The position numbers and the translations under genes were made by a program. Under the pieces are notes generated by a model. It was not told where the DNA came from, ran no database searches, and was given only the letters and a program-made list of their open reading frames with translations. DNA of 64,000 nucleotides from Victivallis sp. Marseille-Q1083 (lineage in GTDB: Bacteria > Verrucomicrobiota > Lentisphaeria > Victivallales > Victivallaceae): assembly GCF_903645315.1 (NCBI RefSeq), contig NZ_CAHJXL010000001.1:2551990-2615989 (forward strand), given 5' to 3'. Positions 52,354-61,687 of this stretch are shown one piece after another (position 1 is the first letter of the stretch; each line of letters opens with the position of its first letter).

Positions 52354-54747
52354 ATGAATCGGAAAACGATGAAATTTGCCGCCGGCATCCTCCTGGCGGT
52401 GACGGCGGCGACAGGCGGTGAATGGTCTTTCGACGGCCTGGAACCGTTGACCAGCGATGACGGCCGGCAGAGCCTGACCGGTTCGGCGGCGGTCTGCCGG
52501 GGAGAGGGGATCGTCGGAAACGCCCTTTACTTCGACGGGCGCGGTGACTTCCTGGAATTGCAGTTGACCGGTGAAAGCCGTCCGCGGGACGAGATGACCG
52601 TTTCGTTCTGGGGCAGGCCGGAAGCGGATTCGGAGTTTTTTCAATTGGTCAGAAGTCCGGCCCGCGATCTCTGCTTTGACGGCGGGCCGGGATTCGGCTG
52701 GTATGAGGTGCATACCGCTTCCGGGCGGCAGATTTACAACGGTTATGCCCATCCGCAGCGGCTGCAGCCGGAACAATGGTATCATTTCGCGCTGGTCTAT
52801 GACCAGAATGCTTTGGAATTGTATCTCGACGGCGATTTGATCAGCCGGACCGCGGCGGAGCAGCCCGGTGAACTGCGCTTTTCCGGGGAGCCATGGCGCA
52901 TCGGCGGCCGGCTGCGGGAAGACGGCGGGGTTTTTCACGGCTGGCTGGATGATTTAAAAGTGCTGCCGGCGGCCGACCGCGATTTTGGCGAAGTGAAACG
53001 GCTGAAGCGGCGGGAACGGTTGAAGGCGCTCGGCAGCGAATCGCTGGATGCCTATCGCCGGGAACGGATGGCGGCGCTGTTCGGCGCCGGGGCTGCCGGA
53101 TTGCCGTACGCCGTCGCGGTGGAATCCGGCCTGACCAGAATTTTGCCGGCAGCCTTCCATCCGGGGAATTTTCAACCGGAAGTGGCGGTGGAGAGCGCCG
53201 CGTTCGAACGGGAAAATTGCCAGTTGCTGATTCTGCCGTATGAGGGCCGGCGTTTGACCGGTTTCAGCGTGGAATTGCCGGCGACGTTGACTGACGCGGC
53301 CGGTTGCGAGCATCCTTTCGACTTTAAGGCCAGCCGGGTGTCGTATGATCCGATGCCGAAGCCGAGCCCTTACATGTATCCGTTGCCGCGGATTCCGGAC
53401 CGGCTGCTGGAATTGGAACAGTTCGAGGCCGGTGGCGATGAGCCGGCGGTGTTGTGGCTGGAGATTTTCACGCCGGGCCGGACGCCGGCCGGCGAATACC
53501 GCGGCACAATCGTGCTGCGGCAGCCGGACAGTCCCGCCTTCGAACTGCCGGTACGGGTGAAAGTTTGGAATTTCGAGCTGCCGGAGCGCAATGTCGTGCC
53601 GAGCCTGGTCAATGTCTGGGAACGCGATCTGCAGAGTTATGTCGAAGAAGGCGATGCCGAAGGCTTTGTCGCACTGCTGGATCAATATTGCAGCATGTTG
53701 CTGGAGCATCGTTTGAATCCGGTCGTCCTGGCCCATGCCGGGCTGGTGGCGCCGTGGCTGCGCCGGGCGGTTTATCCGGATTACCGGGTCGAAAACGGCC
53801 GGGCGGTCGGCAACATGGGGTATTTCGATGAATTGATCGCCAAATACCGCCGGCGCGGTTTGTCGGTCGTCGCGGTCGGGCCGCACTACAATTTCGATGA
53901 AACCAAACTCGACGGCGGCGACTGGTGGATGAACATTCAAGCCACCGAACCGGCGAAGATCTGGTCGTTCATCCGGCGGCATGCCGCCGAACGGGGCTAC
54001 CTGGCCGACGCGGTGGCCTATCCAATCGACGAACCGGAAAAGGAGGTCGAATTGGTCAACCGGGTGGAAAATATGCTGGCGGTGGCGGCTCCGGATCTCC
54101 CGATGCTGCTGACCTCCGGCGGCGCCAATTATCCGGACCCGGCGATGCCCGGCGTCGATATCTGGGTGCCGATCCTGCACTGGACCAACCGGCCGGAACA
54201 GCTGAAGGCGCGGCGGGCCGGCAAACCGGTCTGGACCTACGTCTGCACCGGGCCGAATTATCCGCTGCCGAATCTGCACAGCGACACGCCGCCGTGCGGC
54301 ATCCGGATGCTGGCGGTCGGCGCCGCCCGGTTCGATTACGACGGCCTGCTGCATTGGGCGGCCAATTTCAATACTTATAAAAACGCACCGGCGGAACCCA
54401 ATCCGTTCGCGGCCGGCGAGGGCACTTATATCTATGCCGCCGCGGACGGCCGCCCGATTCCGACGATCCGCCTGAAATCGCTGGCCGACGGCATGGAGGA
54501 CTGGACTTATCTGGAACTGCTGCGGGAGAAGAATCCGGCCGTCTATGCCGAAATTCGCGCCGAACTGGCGCGGTTGATTCCGGAGCGGGAGTACGACCGG
54601 GCGAAAGAGATCCGGCTGCAGAATCCGCGGGAAGCCTCCTTTCATACTTTTCTGGATCCGGAGGCTTTTTACGCTGTTTACGATGACCCGGCCGCCTGGC
54701 TGGCGATCCGGCATAAAATCGGTGAAGCGCTGAGCGCAGTACAATAA
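52354..54747 (+). CDS. secreted LamG + DUF4091 (GH123-like) protein
   Basis: A 797-residue protein with a signal peptide (MKFAAGILLAVTAATGG). Residues ~25-205 form a concanavalin/LamG-like carbohydrate-binding domain (FDGRGDFLELQL, DEMTVSFWGRPE, WYHFALVYD). After a beta-sandwich linker, residues ~430-720 form a GH123-like TIM barrel (DUF4091) with the acid pair in DAVAYPIDEPEKEV (Asp-Glu) and DGLLHWAANFNTY at the end. GH123 members include beta-N-acetylgalactosaminidases using substrate-assisted catalysis. The alternative start MKF at 52369 fits the signal peptide equally well. Confidence 0.82.
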   Translation: MNRKTMKFAAGILLAVTAATGGEWSFDGLEPLTSDDGRQSLTGSAAVCRGEGIVGNALYFDGRGDFLELQLTGESRPRDEMTVSFWGRPEADSEFFQLVRSPARDLCFDGGPGFGWYEVHTASGRQIYNGYAHPQRLQPEQWYHFALVYDQNALELYLDGDLISRTAAEQPGELRFSGEPWRIGGRLREDGGVFHGWLDDLKVLPAADRDFGEVKRLKRRERLKALGSESLDAYRRERMAALFGAGAAGLPYAVAVESGLTRILPAAFHPGNFQPEVAVESAAFERENCQLLILPYEGRRLTGFSVELPATLTDAAGCEHPFDFKASRVSYDPMPKPSPYMYPLPRIPDRLLELEQFEAGGDEPAVLWLEIFTPGRTPAGEYRGTIVLRQPDSPAFELPVRVKVWNFELPERNVVPSLVNVWERDLQSYVEEGDAEGFVALLDQYCSMLLEHRLNPVVLAHAGLVAPWLRRAVYPDYRVENGRAVGNMGYFDELIAKYRRRGLSVVAVGPHYNFDETKLDGGDWWMNIQATEPAKIWSFIRRHAAERGYLADAVAYPIDEPEKEVELVNRVENMLAVAAPDLPMLLTSGGANYPDPAMPGVDIWVPILHWTNRPEQLKARRAGKPVWTYVCTGPNYPLPNLHSDTPPCGIRMLAVGAARFDYDGLLHWAANFNTYKNAPAEPNPFAAGEGTYIYAAADGRPIPTIRLKSLADGMEDWTYLELLREKNPAVYAEIRAELARLIPEREYDRAKEIRLQNPREASFHTFLDPEAFYAVYDDPAAWLAIRHKIGEALSAVQ

Positions 54748-54767
54748 CGCAGAAGGAGCAAATTTTG

Positions 54768-57317
54768 ATGAACAAAAAATGGTGTGGGTTTACATTGGCG
54801 GCCGCCGCCGTCTGGTCGGCTTCGGCATTGACGCCGCAGGTGACGGTGCCGCTGACCGGTCAGGCGCCGGTCATCGACGGGGTGATCGACCCGGCTGAAT
54901 GGGCGGACGCTCTGGAAATCACCGGTTTCCAGTTGTCCAGCAACCTCGGGCTGGCCAAGGAAAAGACCCGCCTGTTCGTGAAATACGACAAGGACTATTT
55001 CTATATCGGCGCCGTCGCTTCCGACCGCAACGTGTCGATTTTGAATCAGGGGCCGTTGTATGACGACTGCATCGAGGTTTTCATCATGTCGCCCGGCAAT
55101 GAGAACATTTATCAGTGGCTGCTGTATTCGCAGGACGCCGCCGGTTTGAATTTCGTCGACGCCGAATTCGGCGGGATCGACCATGAGCCCGGTCCGGTCC
55201 GCTGCAAGGTGGCGGTCAATAAGGACGACTGGACGGTCGAGGCGGCCCTGCCGGCCGCCTCCTGCGATCTGGCGCAAATCATTCCGGGCCGCGGTTGGAA
55301 AGGCAGTTTTCACCGTTCGTTCAACCATCGTAACCGGGACAAGGCCGACGGCCGCGACCCGGAATTTTCCGGTTTCGCGCTGATTCTCGGACAGTTCCAG
55401 AAGCCGCTGGAATTTCCGGAGATGATTCTGGCCGACAAAGCCGTCGTGCCGGTGCGGATGGCCGGGCTCGACGAAAAGTCCTTTGAAATTTCCGCCGCGC
55501 CGACTGCCGAGATGACGGTGACGGTCAACGGCGGCAAATCGGAAAAGGTTGCCAACCGGAACGGCACGTTCCGTTATACTTATCCGGCCGGTACGGAAAC
55601 GCTGGATATTCTGATCACCGACGGGACCGAAGTGGTGTTCGCCAATCATTACTATTTTCCGGCCGATCCGGCTGCCGCCCGGGCGGCGACGCGGGAAAAG
55701 CAACTGACGGTCAAAGGGCTCGGCATCGGGGTGGAGGACAGCTTCGGCCGGATTTTTGCCGATCTGCCTTATTACAGCACCAGGCGGGAAGTGGTGCTGG
55801 AAGCGGCCCGCAATGAGTTCGAAAATTTTCAATTGGTCTTTTTCACCGGTCGGGATGAGGTGAAGGACATCGCCGTCGAAGTCTCCGCGTTGCAGGATGC
55901 CGCCGGCAATACGATTGCGCCGGAAGCGGTGACGCTCTACCGGGAAGGGACCGCCTATGCGCCGGCGATCGGTTATCCGACTGTGCGCGGCAAGGGAAAT
56001 TATCCGGACCCGCTGTTCCCGCTGCCGGCGGCGTTTTCGTTGAAAGCCGGTGAGGTCTATCCGGTCTGGGCGTCGGTCAAAGTGCCGATGGATGCGGAGC
56101 CGGGCGATTATGCCGGCAGCATTACGGTGACCGCCGGCGGCCGGAACGTCGCCGAATTGCCGGTGAAACTGGAAGTTTATCCGATTACCATTCCGGTAAA
56201 GCACAGCATGAAGACGGCGTTTTCGATCTGGGAAAATGCGCTGCGGACGCGTTTCTGCCGGGAAGCCACACCGGAAAATGCCGGGAAATTACTCAAACTG
56301 ACCGATGAATACGCGATGATGCTGGTCGAGCACCGCCTGACGCCGATCATCTACGGCACGCCGTCGTTGCTGCCGGAAGAGCTGACTGCCGGCATCGTGC
56401 CGGAATTCGTCAAACAGCCGGACGGCAGTTACCGGGTGGAAGCCGACGTCTATGACGCCTTGAACCGCAAGTATATCGAGGCGGGCGCGACCAATTTCAG
56501 CATCGGGCCGTATCTCTGGCACCTGAACGTTGAGGACGACGATTACAGTGTTCCGGCGGAGTGGCCGGCCATCTGGCAGGCGGTCAATCGGCATTATGTT
56601 GAAAACGGCCTGGCGCCGTATGCCTTCTCCTATCCGATCGACGAACCGGGCAACGGCATATCGGCGGAAGTCAACGCAATGATCCGCTCGATCCATGAAA
56701 ACGCGCCGGATATCAAAGTGTTGATCACCGGCAGCAACGCGAATTATCCGTCGCGGTTGATCGAGGATATCGAATACTGGGTGCCGGCTTCGCACTGGGT
56801 GAATTTCCGCCAGAAGGCGGAGCAGCAGGCCAGGGGCAACGAAGTCTGGCAGTATCCCTGCTCCGGTCCGTGGTATCCGTGGCCGAACTATCACCTGGAT
56901 ACGGTATCCTCGGCCTGGCGGGCGATGGCCTGGTCGACTGCGAAATACGATTTCGACGGCATTCTCTACTGGGCGACGGCGATTTTCAACGCAGAAGACC
57001 CGTTCAACAACAGCGCTTACGGCGCCAACGGCGACGGTGTGCTGCAGTATCCGGCGGAAGACGGTTCGCCGCTGCCGAGTCTGCGCTTGAAGGTGATCTG
57101 CGACGGCATGGAGGATTACGAGTATATCGTTCAGCTCCGGGCGGCGTTGGAAGCCGGCCGGCAGGCCGGGAAGTCGGCTGTGCTGTTGAAGGCGGCGGAA
57201 GATTTGCTGGCGCTGAACAGCGTGTTCCGTTCCAACGTCAATTACTCGAATAATGAACAGGATTACCGGAATTTCCGGCGTCGGGCGGTCGAGCTGATCG
57301 GCCGGTTGACTCAATAG
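54768..57317 (+). CDS. secreted CBM9-like + DUF4091 (GH123-like) protein
   Basis: An 849-residue protein with a signal peptide (GFTLAAAAVWSASALTP). Residues ~25-205 form a CBM9-like domain (APVIDGVIDPAEWADA, RLFVKYDKDYFYIGAVASD, DDCIEVFI). The C-terminal half is a GH123-like barrel sharing the sequence order of the preceding gene: MMLVEHRLTPIIY, AFSYPIDEPGNGI (Asp-Glu), GILYWATAIFNAED and ICDGMEDYEYIVQLR. An AGAAGGAG site precedes the ATG. It lies 20 nt after the other DUF4091 gene. Both are probably exported for glycan breakdown. Confidence 0.82.
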   Translation: MNKKWCGFTLAAAAVWSASALTPQVTVPLTGQAPVIDGVIDPAEWADALEITGFQLSSNLGLAKEKTRLFVKYDKDYFYIGAVASDRNVSILNQGPLYDDCIEVFIMSPGNENIYQWLLYSQDAAGLNFVDAEFGGIDHEPGPVRCKVAVNKDDWTVEAALPAASCDLAQIIPGRGWKGSFHRSFNHRNRDKADGRDPEFSGFALILGQFQKPLEFPEMILADKAVVPVRMAGLDEKSFEISAAPTAEMTVTVNGGKSEKVANRNGTFRYTYPAGTETLDILITDGTEVVFANHYYFPADPAAARAATREKQLTVKGLGIGVEDSFGRIFADLPYYSTRREVVLEAARNEFENFQLVFFTGRDEVKDIAVEVSALQDAAGNTIAPEAVTLYREGTAYAPAIGYPTVRGKGNYPDPLFPLPAAFSLKAGEVYPVWASVKVPMDAEPGDYAGSITVTAGGRNVAELPVKLEVYPITIPVKHSMKTAFSIWENALRTRFCREATPENAGKLLKLTDEYAMMLVEHRLTPIIYGTPSLLPEELTAGIVPEFVKQPDGSYRVEADVYDALNRKYIEAGATNFSIGPYLWHLNVEDDDYSVPAEWPAIWQAVNRHYVENGLAPYAFSYPIDEPGNGISAEVNAMIRSIHENAPDIKVLITGSNANYPSRLIEDIEYWVPASHWVNFRQKAEQQARGNEVWQYPCSGPWYPWPNYHLDTVSSAWRAMAWSTAKYDFDGILYWATAIFNAEDPFNNSAYGANGDGVLQYPAEDGSPLPSLRLKVICDGMEDYEYIVQLRAALEAGRQAGKSAVLLKAAEDLLALNSVFRSNVNYSNNEQDYRNFRRRAVELIGRLTQ

Positions 57318-57339
57318 CGATGACCTGCGGGTGCCGGCG

Positions 57340-57377
57340 GGCCCGGGCGGAAACTTTTCCGGCCGGGCCTGTTTTTT
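57340..57377 (+). terminator. terminator after the second DUF4091 gene
   Basis: Stem GGCCCGGGCGG/CCGGCCGGGCC (one mismatch, arms 57340-57350 and 57359-57369) followed by TGTTTTTT. It ends the prepilin/GH123 transcript. Confidence 0.65.
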
Positions 57378-57462
57378 AGGGGGAGACGGTTCAACCGGTT
57401 GCAAAAACGGAGTCCGGACGTATCGTATTCCGATGGAAAATCAGGAAAGGCAGGTGAATTTC

Positions 57463-58221
57463 GTGACCAATGAGAATCGATTCTCCGGCAAGGCCGACGT
57501 GTATGCCAAGTGCCGGCCGGCCTACCCGGAGGCTTATATCGACTATTTGATGGCCGCTGCCGGCTTGGAAAAAGGTGCTCCGGTCGCCGATATCGGCGCC
57601 GGCACCGGCATTTTGACCGGACAATTGCTGCGGCGCGGCTGGAAGGTGACGGCGGTGGAACCGAACGGCGACATGCGGCGGGAAATGGAACGGCGTTTGG
57701 GCCGGTGCGGCGGTTTTACCGCGATGCCCGGTACGGCGGAAGCGACTTCCATTGCGGCCGGCAGTGTCGTATTGGTGACGGCGGCGCAGGCGTTCCACTG
57801 GTTCGATCCGGCTTTGTTCCGGGCGGAATGCCGCCGGATCCTGTCGCCGGCGGGCAAGGTGGCGCTGGTCTGGAACAACCGGGACGGCGACAGTGAACTG
57901 GTCAGGGCGAATGCCGAAATCTGCCGGGCTTTCTGTCCGGCATTCCGCGGTTTCAGCGGCGGGCGGATGGCGGAAATGCCGGAACTCTTCCGGAATTTCT
58001 TTCGTGGCGGCGGTTATGAGGAAAAACAGTTCCGGCACGATCTGGCGATGGACGAAACGGGATTCGTCGGTCGGAATCTTTCCGCTTCCTATGCGCCCCG
58101 GCCGGGTGACCCGTCTTATGAGGAATTCGTCGCAGCAGTTCGCCGGTTGTTTGCGGATCATGCCCGAAACGGCCGGATCGTGATGCCGAATCTGACGCGG
58201 AGTTATCTTGGTTATGTTTGA
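57463..58221 (+). CDS. class I SAM-dependent methyltransferase (Methyltransf_11 type)
   Basis: A 252-residue enzyme. It starts NRFSGKADVYAKCRPAYP, a hallmark of small-molecule methyltransferases of this family, followed by the SAM motif VADIGAGTGILTGQLL, VTAVEPNGDMRREM, and VTAAQAFHWFDPALF. The AGGAAAGGCAGG site lies before the GTG at 57463, so I prefer it over the ATG at 57433, which lacks one. Target unknown. A terminator separates it from the GH123-type genes, so it is transcribed alone. Confidence 0.82.
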   Translation: MTNENRFSGKADVYAKCRPAYPEAYIDYLMAAAGLEKGAPVADIGAGTGILTGQLLRRGWKVTAVEPNGDMRREMERRLGRCGGFTAMPGTAEATSIAAGSVVLVTAAQAFHWFDPALFRAECRRILSPAGKVALVWNNRDGDSELVRANAEICRAFCPAFRGFSGGRMAEMPELFRNFFRGGGYEEKQFRHDLAMDETGFVGRNLSASYAPRPGDPSYEEFVAAVRRLFADHARNGRIVMPNLTRSYLGYV

Positions 58222-58269
58222 ACTTCGAGGCGGCCCGCACCGGTCCGGTCGAGCGGCGCGGCGGCTGTG

Positions 58270-58309
58270 AAAATAAAAAAAGCGCCTTCTCCCGGGGGAG
58301 GGAGAAGGC
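58270..58309 (-). terminator. minus-strand terminator left of the IS array
   Basis: Stem GCCTTCTCCC/GGGAGAAGGC (58284-58293 and 58300-58309); read on the minus strand it runs into GCTTTTTTTATTTT. No intact minus-strand gene lies next to it now; it could have ended the glycoside-hydrolase-like gene that the ISs interrupted. Confidence 0.6.
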
Positions 58310-58500
58310 CAGACAAAAGAGGGAAAAAGATAGGAGATTTACATTGGTAATAGACTGCCGCTGCCGGACTTTGTTCCGTTCTTTTGTCATTTTTTTTAAA
58401 GATTGCCTTTACGCGATAGGCAATCTTCCACGTTATACTGTTTTATAAGCGGTTACAATATAATGTGTTGATTGACAGATTGCCTGTCTTTTTTTCCGAT

Positions 58501-58517
58501 TTCATACAATATTCAGG
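58501..58517. mobile_element. solo IS-end-like sequence
   Basis: The 17 nt ending ATACAATATTCAGG match 15 of 17 positions of the right end of the adjacent IS copies. Next to it CTAG and the IS left end complete a perfect 24-bp palindrome (58508-58531). It may be the remnant end of a related element or a chance preference of the target. Confidence 0.4.
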
Positions 58518-58554
58518 CTAGCCTGAATATTGCGTAAATTTTCAAAAACAAAGA

Positions 58555-58619
58555 GGCAGATTCTCGACTAACGTATTATATTGTAATATCTTACATCACA
58601 ATATAACGCCGAGGTCTGC
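58555..58619 (+). promoter_or_regulatory. hairpin covering the transposase ribosome site, copy 1
   Basis: GGCAGA-tt-CTCG (58555-58566) pairs with CGAG-gt-CTGCC, and TTATATTGT (58576-58584) with ACAATATAA (58598-58606). The GAGG ribosome site at 58611-58614, 7 nt before the ATG, lies within the outer stem. Transcripts entering from outside would fold this hairpin and hide the site, while a transcript starting inside it would not. Equivalent positions exist at 60140-60204 and 63215-63279. Confidence 0.6.
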
Positions 58620-58621
58620 CA

Positions 58622-59944
58622 ATGACAAAATGTAATGTTTCGATTCCGGTCTTTCAAGGTCCGAAAAGCAGAAAAATTGAATTCAATTTCGCCGGTGGAG
58701 ATATCAGCAGTGACGGCGGGTTGCTTTTCGTGAAAGAATTCGACCGCAAACTCGGTTTGACCCGGCGCGCCGGTAAACTGCTGGATTCTTTTGATATTCG
58801 ACAGCCCGGAAAAGTTGAACATTCCTATCTGAGCATGCTTCGTCAACGAGTTTTTGGTTTGGTTGCCGGCCATGAAGATCTCAATGACCATCATGAATTG
58901 CGAACTGATCCGCTGATTCAAACTGTTGCCGGTCGTGATCGTCAACTCGCCACTCCAAGCACTTTATGTCGATTCGAAAATGGAATCGATCGTCGTGCTT
59001 GCGTAGATTTGAGCCGATTGTTTGTCGAATTCTTTATCGAAAGTTTCTCCACGCCGCCTCGAGAATTGATTCTTGATTTCGATGCTACCGATGACCTCAC
59101 TTACGGGATGCAGGAAAATCGCTTTTTTCATGGCTATTATGACCACTATTGCTTTTTGCCGTTGTATGTTTTCTGCGGGGATCAATTGCTTGTGGCTTAT
59201 TTGCGTCCATCAAAAATTGATGCGGCCAAGCATGCTTGGGCGATTCTCTCGCTACTGGTAAAGCGCTTTCGGCAGAAATGGCCGAAGGTTAAGATTATTT
59301 TCCGGGGAGACAGTGGCTTTTGCCGGCAGAAAATGCTGAACTGGTGTGATAAAAATGAGGTCAAATATATTGTCGGATTGGCGAAAAATCCACGTTTGCT
59401 GGAATTATCAAAAGATCTTCAAGTGAAAGCGGAAGCACTTTACAACGAAACACATGAAAAAGCAAAACTGTTTACTCAGTTCGAATATGCGGCAGGAACT
59501 TGGAAATACCCGCGCCGGGTGATTGCCAAAGCGGAATTCAACTCCCCCGGACCGAATAATCGTTTTATCGTCACCAATCTTGATGATGATGGACAATATC
59601 TTTATGAAAAAGTCTATTGCGCCCGAGGTGAGATGGAAAACAGGATCAAGGAACAGCAGCTGGATCTTTTCGCTGATCGGACGAGCTGCCATGACTTTGC
59701 GGCAAATCAATTCCGGCTTCTGCTTTCAAGTTTGGCTTATATTCTCATGGAACGGTTTCGGGCATTGTTGTTGACAGGAACTCAATTTGCCGAGGCTACC
59801 TGCGGCAGCATTCGCTTATACCTGGTGAAAATCGGTGCCATTATTCGGCGGAATACCAGAAAAATTTATGTTGCTCTTTCAAGTGCTTGTCCAAATCAGG
59901 AACTCCTCCGCTTGATCGCTGCGAAAATCATCGCTTGGGAATAA
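58622..59944 (+). CDS. IS1380-family transposase, copy 1
   Basis: A 440-residue DDE transposase: the first Asp in LILDFDATDDLTYG, the second in IIFRGDSGFC, the Glu in VYCARGEMENRIKEQQLDL, all in the IS1380 spacing. The C-terminal RLIAAKIIAWE closes it. Substitutions against copy 2 include Lys/Asn in AGKLLDS. Confidence 0.95.
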   Translation: MTKCNVSIPVFQGPKSRKIEFNFAGGDISSDGGLLFVKEFDRKLGLTRRAGKLLDSFDIRQPGKVEHSYLSMLRQRVFGLVAGHEDLNDHHELRTDPLIQTVAGRDRQLATPSTLCRFENGIDRRACVDLSRLFVEFFIESFSTPPRELILDFDATDDLTYGMQENRFFHGYYDHYCFLPLYVFCGDQLLVAYLRPSKIDAAKHAWAILSLLVKRFRQKWPKVKIIFRGDSGFCRQKMLNWCDKNEVKYIVGLAKNPRLLELSKDLQVKAEALYNETHEKAKLFTQFEYAAGTWKYPRRVIAKAEFNSPGPNNRFIVTNLDDDGQYLYEKVYCARGEMENRIKEQQLDLFADRTSCHDFAANQFRLLLSSLAYILMERFRALLLTGTQFAEATCGSIRLYLVKIGAIIRRNTRKIYVALSSACPNQELLRLIAAKIIAWE

Positions 59945-60106
59945 AACCTTGGAGAGCTGTCCCCGGCTCGCCGAACAACAACGGGGGAAAGGGGGAATAT
60001 GCTCAATTTGCAAAAAAACGACAATATCCGACTCTGAAAATAAAAACTTCCGAATCTTCTGAACATTTCTCGACGATTCGAAAGTTTCATGCAACATTCA
60101 GGCTAG

Positions 60107-61687
60107 CCTGAATATTGCGTAAATTTTCAAAAACAAAGAGGCAGATTCTCGACTAATATATTATATTGTAATATTTTACGTGACAATATAACGCCGAGGT
60201 CTGCCAATGACAAAATGTAACGTTTCGATTCCGTTCTTTCAAGGTCCGAAAAGCAGAAAAATTGAATTCAATTTCGCCGGTGGAGATATCAGCAGTGACG
60301 GCGGGTTGCTTTTTGTGAAAGAATTCGACCGCAAACTCGGTTTGACCCGGCGCGCCGGTAACCTGCTGGATTCTTTTGATATTCGACAGCCCGGAAAAGT
60401 TGAACATTCCTATCTGAGCATGCTTCGTCAACGAGTTTTTGGTTTGGTTGCCGGCCATGAAGATCTCAATGACCATCATGAATTGCGAACTGATCCGCTG
60501 ATTCAAACTGTTGTCGGTCGTGATCGTCAACTCGCCACTCCAAGCACTTTATGTCGATTCGAAAATGGAATCGATCGTCGTGCTTGCGTAGATTTGAGCC
60601 GATTGTTTGTCGAATTCTTTATCGAAAGTTTTTCCACGCCGCCTCGAGAATTGATTCTTGATTTCGATGCTACCGATGACCTCACTTACGGGATGCAGGA
60701 AAATCGCTTTTTTCATGGCTATTATGACCACTATTGCTTTTTGCCGTTGTATGTTTTCTGCGGGGATCAATTGCTTGTGGCTTATTTGCGTCCATCAAAA
60801 ATTGATGCGGCCAAGCATGCCTGGGCGATTCTCTCGCTACTGGTAAAGCGCTTTCGGCAGAAATGGCCGAAGGTTAAGATTATTTTCCGGGGAGACAGTG
60901 GCTTTTGTCGGCAGAAAATGCTGAACTGGTGTGATAAAAATGAGGTCAAATATATTGTCGGATTGGCGAAAAATCCACGTTTGCTGGAATTATCAAAAGA
61001 TCTTCAAGTGAAAGCGGAAGCACTTTACAACGAAACACATGAAAAAGCAAAACTGTTTACTCAGTTCGAATATGCGGCAGGAACTTGGAAATACCCGCGC
61101 CGGGTGATTGCCAAAGCGGAATTCAACTCCCCCGGACCGAATAATCGTTTTATCGTCACCAATCTTGATGATGATGGACAATATCTTTATGAAAAAGTCT
61201 ATTGCGCCCGAGGTGAGATGGAAAACAGGATCAAGGAACAGCAGCTGGATCTTTTCGCTGATCGGACGAGCTGCCATGACTTTGCGGCAAATCAATTCCG
61301 GCTTCTGCTTTCAAGTTTGGCTTATATTCTCATGGAACGGTTTCGGGCATTGTTGTTGACAGGAACTCAATTTGCCGAGGCTACCTGCGGCAGCATTCGC
61401 TTATACCTGGTGAAAATCGGTGCCATTATTCGGCGGAATACCAGAAAAATTTATGTTGCTCTTTCAAGTGCTTGTCCAAATCAGGAACTCCTCCGCTTGA
61501 TCGCTGCGAAAATCATCGCTTGGGAATAAAACCTTGGAGAGCTGTCACCGGCTCGCCGAACAACAACGGGGGAAAGGGGGAATATGCTCAATTTGCAAAA
61601 AAACGACAATATCCGACTCTGAAAATAAAAACTTCCGAATCTTCTGAACATTTCTCGACGATTCGAAAGTTTCATGCAACATTCAGG
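60107..61687 (+). mobile_element. IS1380-family insertion sequence, copy 2
   Basis: 1581 bp, the same length as copy 1 and in direct tandem with it, with a single CTAG (60103-60106) between. Another CTAG follows (61688-61691). Confidence 0.93.
60207..61529 (+). CDS. IS1380-family transposase, copy 2
   Basis: A 440-residue DDE transposase with the same catalytic residues as copy 1. A handful of substitutions, such as IPFFQ for IPVFQ and TVVGRD for TVAGRD. Intact and likely active. Confidence 0.95.
   Translation: MTKCNVSIPFFQGPKSRKIEFNFAGGDISSDGGLLFVKEFDRKLGLTRRAGNLLDSFDIRQPGKVEHSYLSMLRQRVFGLVAGHEDLNDHHELRTDPLIQTVVGRDRQLATPSTLCRFENGIDRRACVDLSRLFVEFFIESFSTPPRELILDFDATDDLTYGMQENRFFHGYYDHYCFLPLYVFCGDQLLVAYLRPSKIDAAKHAWAILSLLVKRFRQKWPKVKIIFRGDSGFCRQKMLNWCDKNEVKYIVGLAKNPRLLELSKDLQVKAEALYNETHEKAKLFTQFEYAAGTWKYPRRVIAKAEFNSPGPNNRFIVTNLDDDGQYLYEKVYCARGEMENRIKEQQLDLFADRTSCHDFAANQFRLLLSSLAYILMERFRALLLTGTQFAEATCGSIRLYLVKIGAIIRRNTRKIYVALSSACPNQELLRLIAAKIIAWE

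Larger units (their letters stand above)
58222..58517. other. intergenic region before the IS array
   Basis: Holds a hairpin oriented for the minus strand (listed), GATTGCCT/AGGCAATC (58401-58425), a short GACAG/CTGTC hairpin with a T7 tract (58474-58495), and an IS-end-like sequence at 58501-58517. No gene. Confidence 0.5.
58522..60102 (+). mobile_element. IS1380-family insertion sequence, copy 1
   Basis: 1581 bp. Ends CCTGAATATTGCGTAAA and (inverse) CCTGAATGTTGCATGAAA are imperfect terminal inverted repeats. CTAG lies on both sides (58518-58521 and 60103-60106), consistent with a 4-bp target duplication. The transposase lies 100 nt inside. Copy 2 is the same length and differs by only a few bases, so the expansion is recent. 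Confidence 0.92.

Noticed and set aside
58401-58425. GATTGCCT/AGGCAATC hairpin as an attachment site
   Set aside because: No integrase gene and no second copy; it looks like an ordinary small hairpin.
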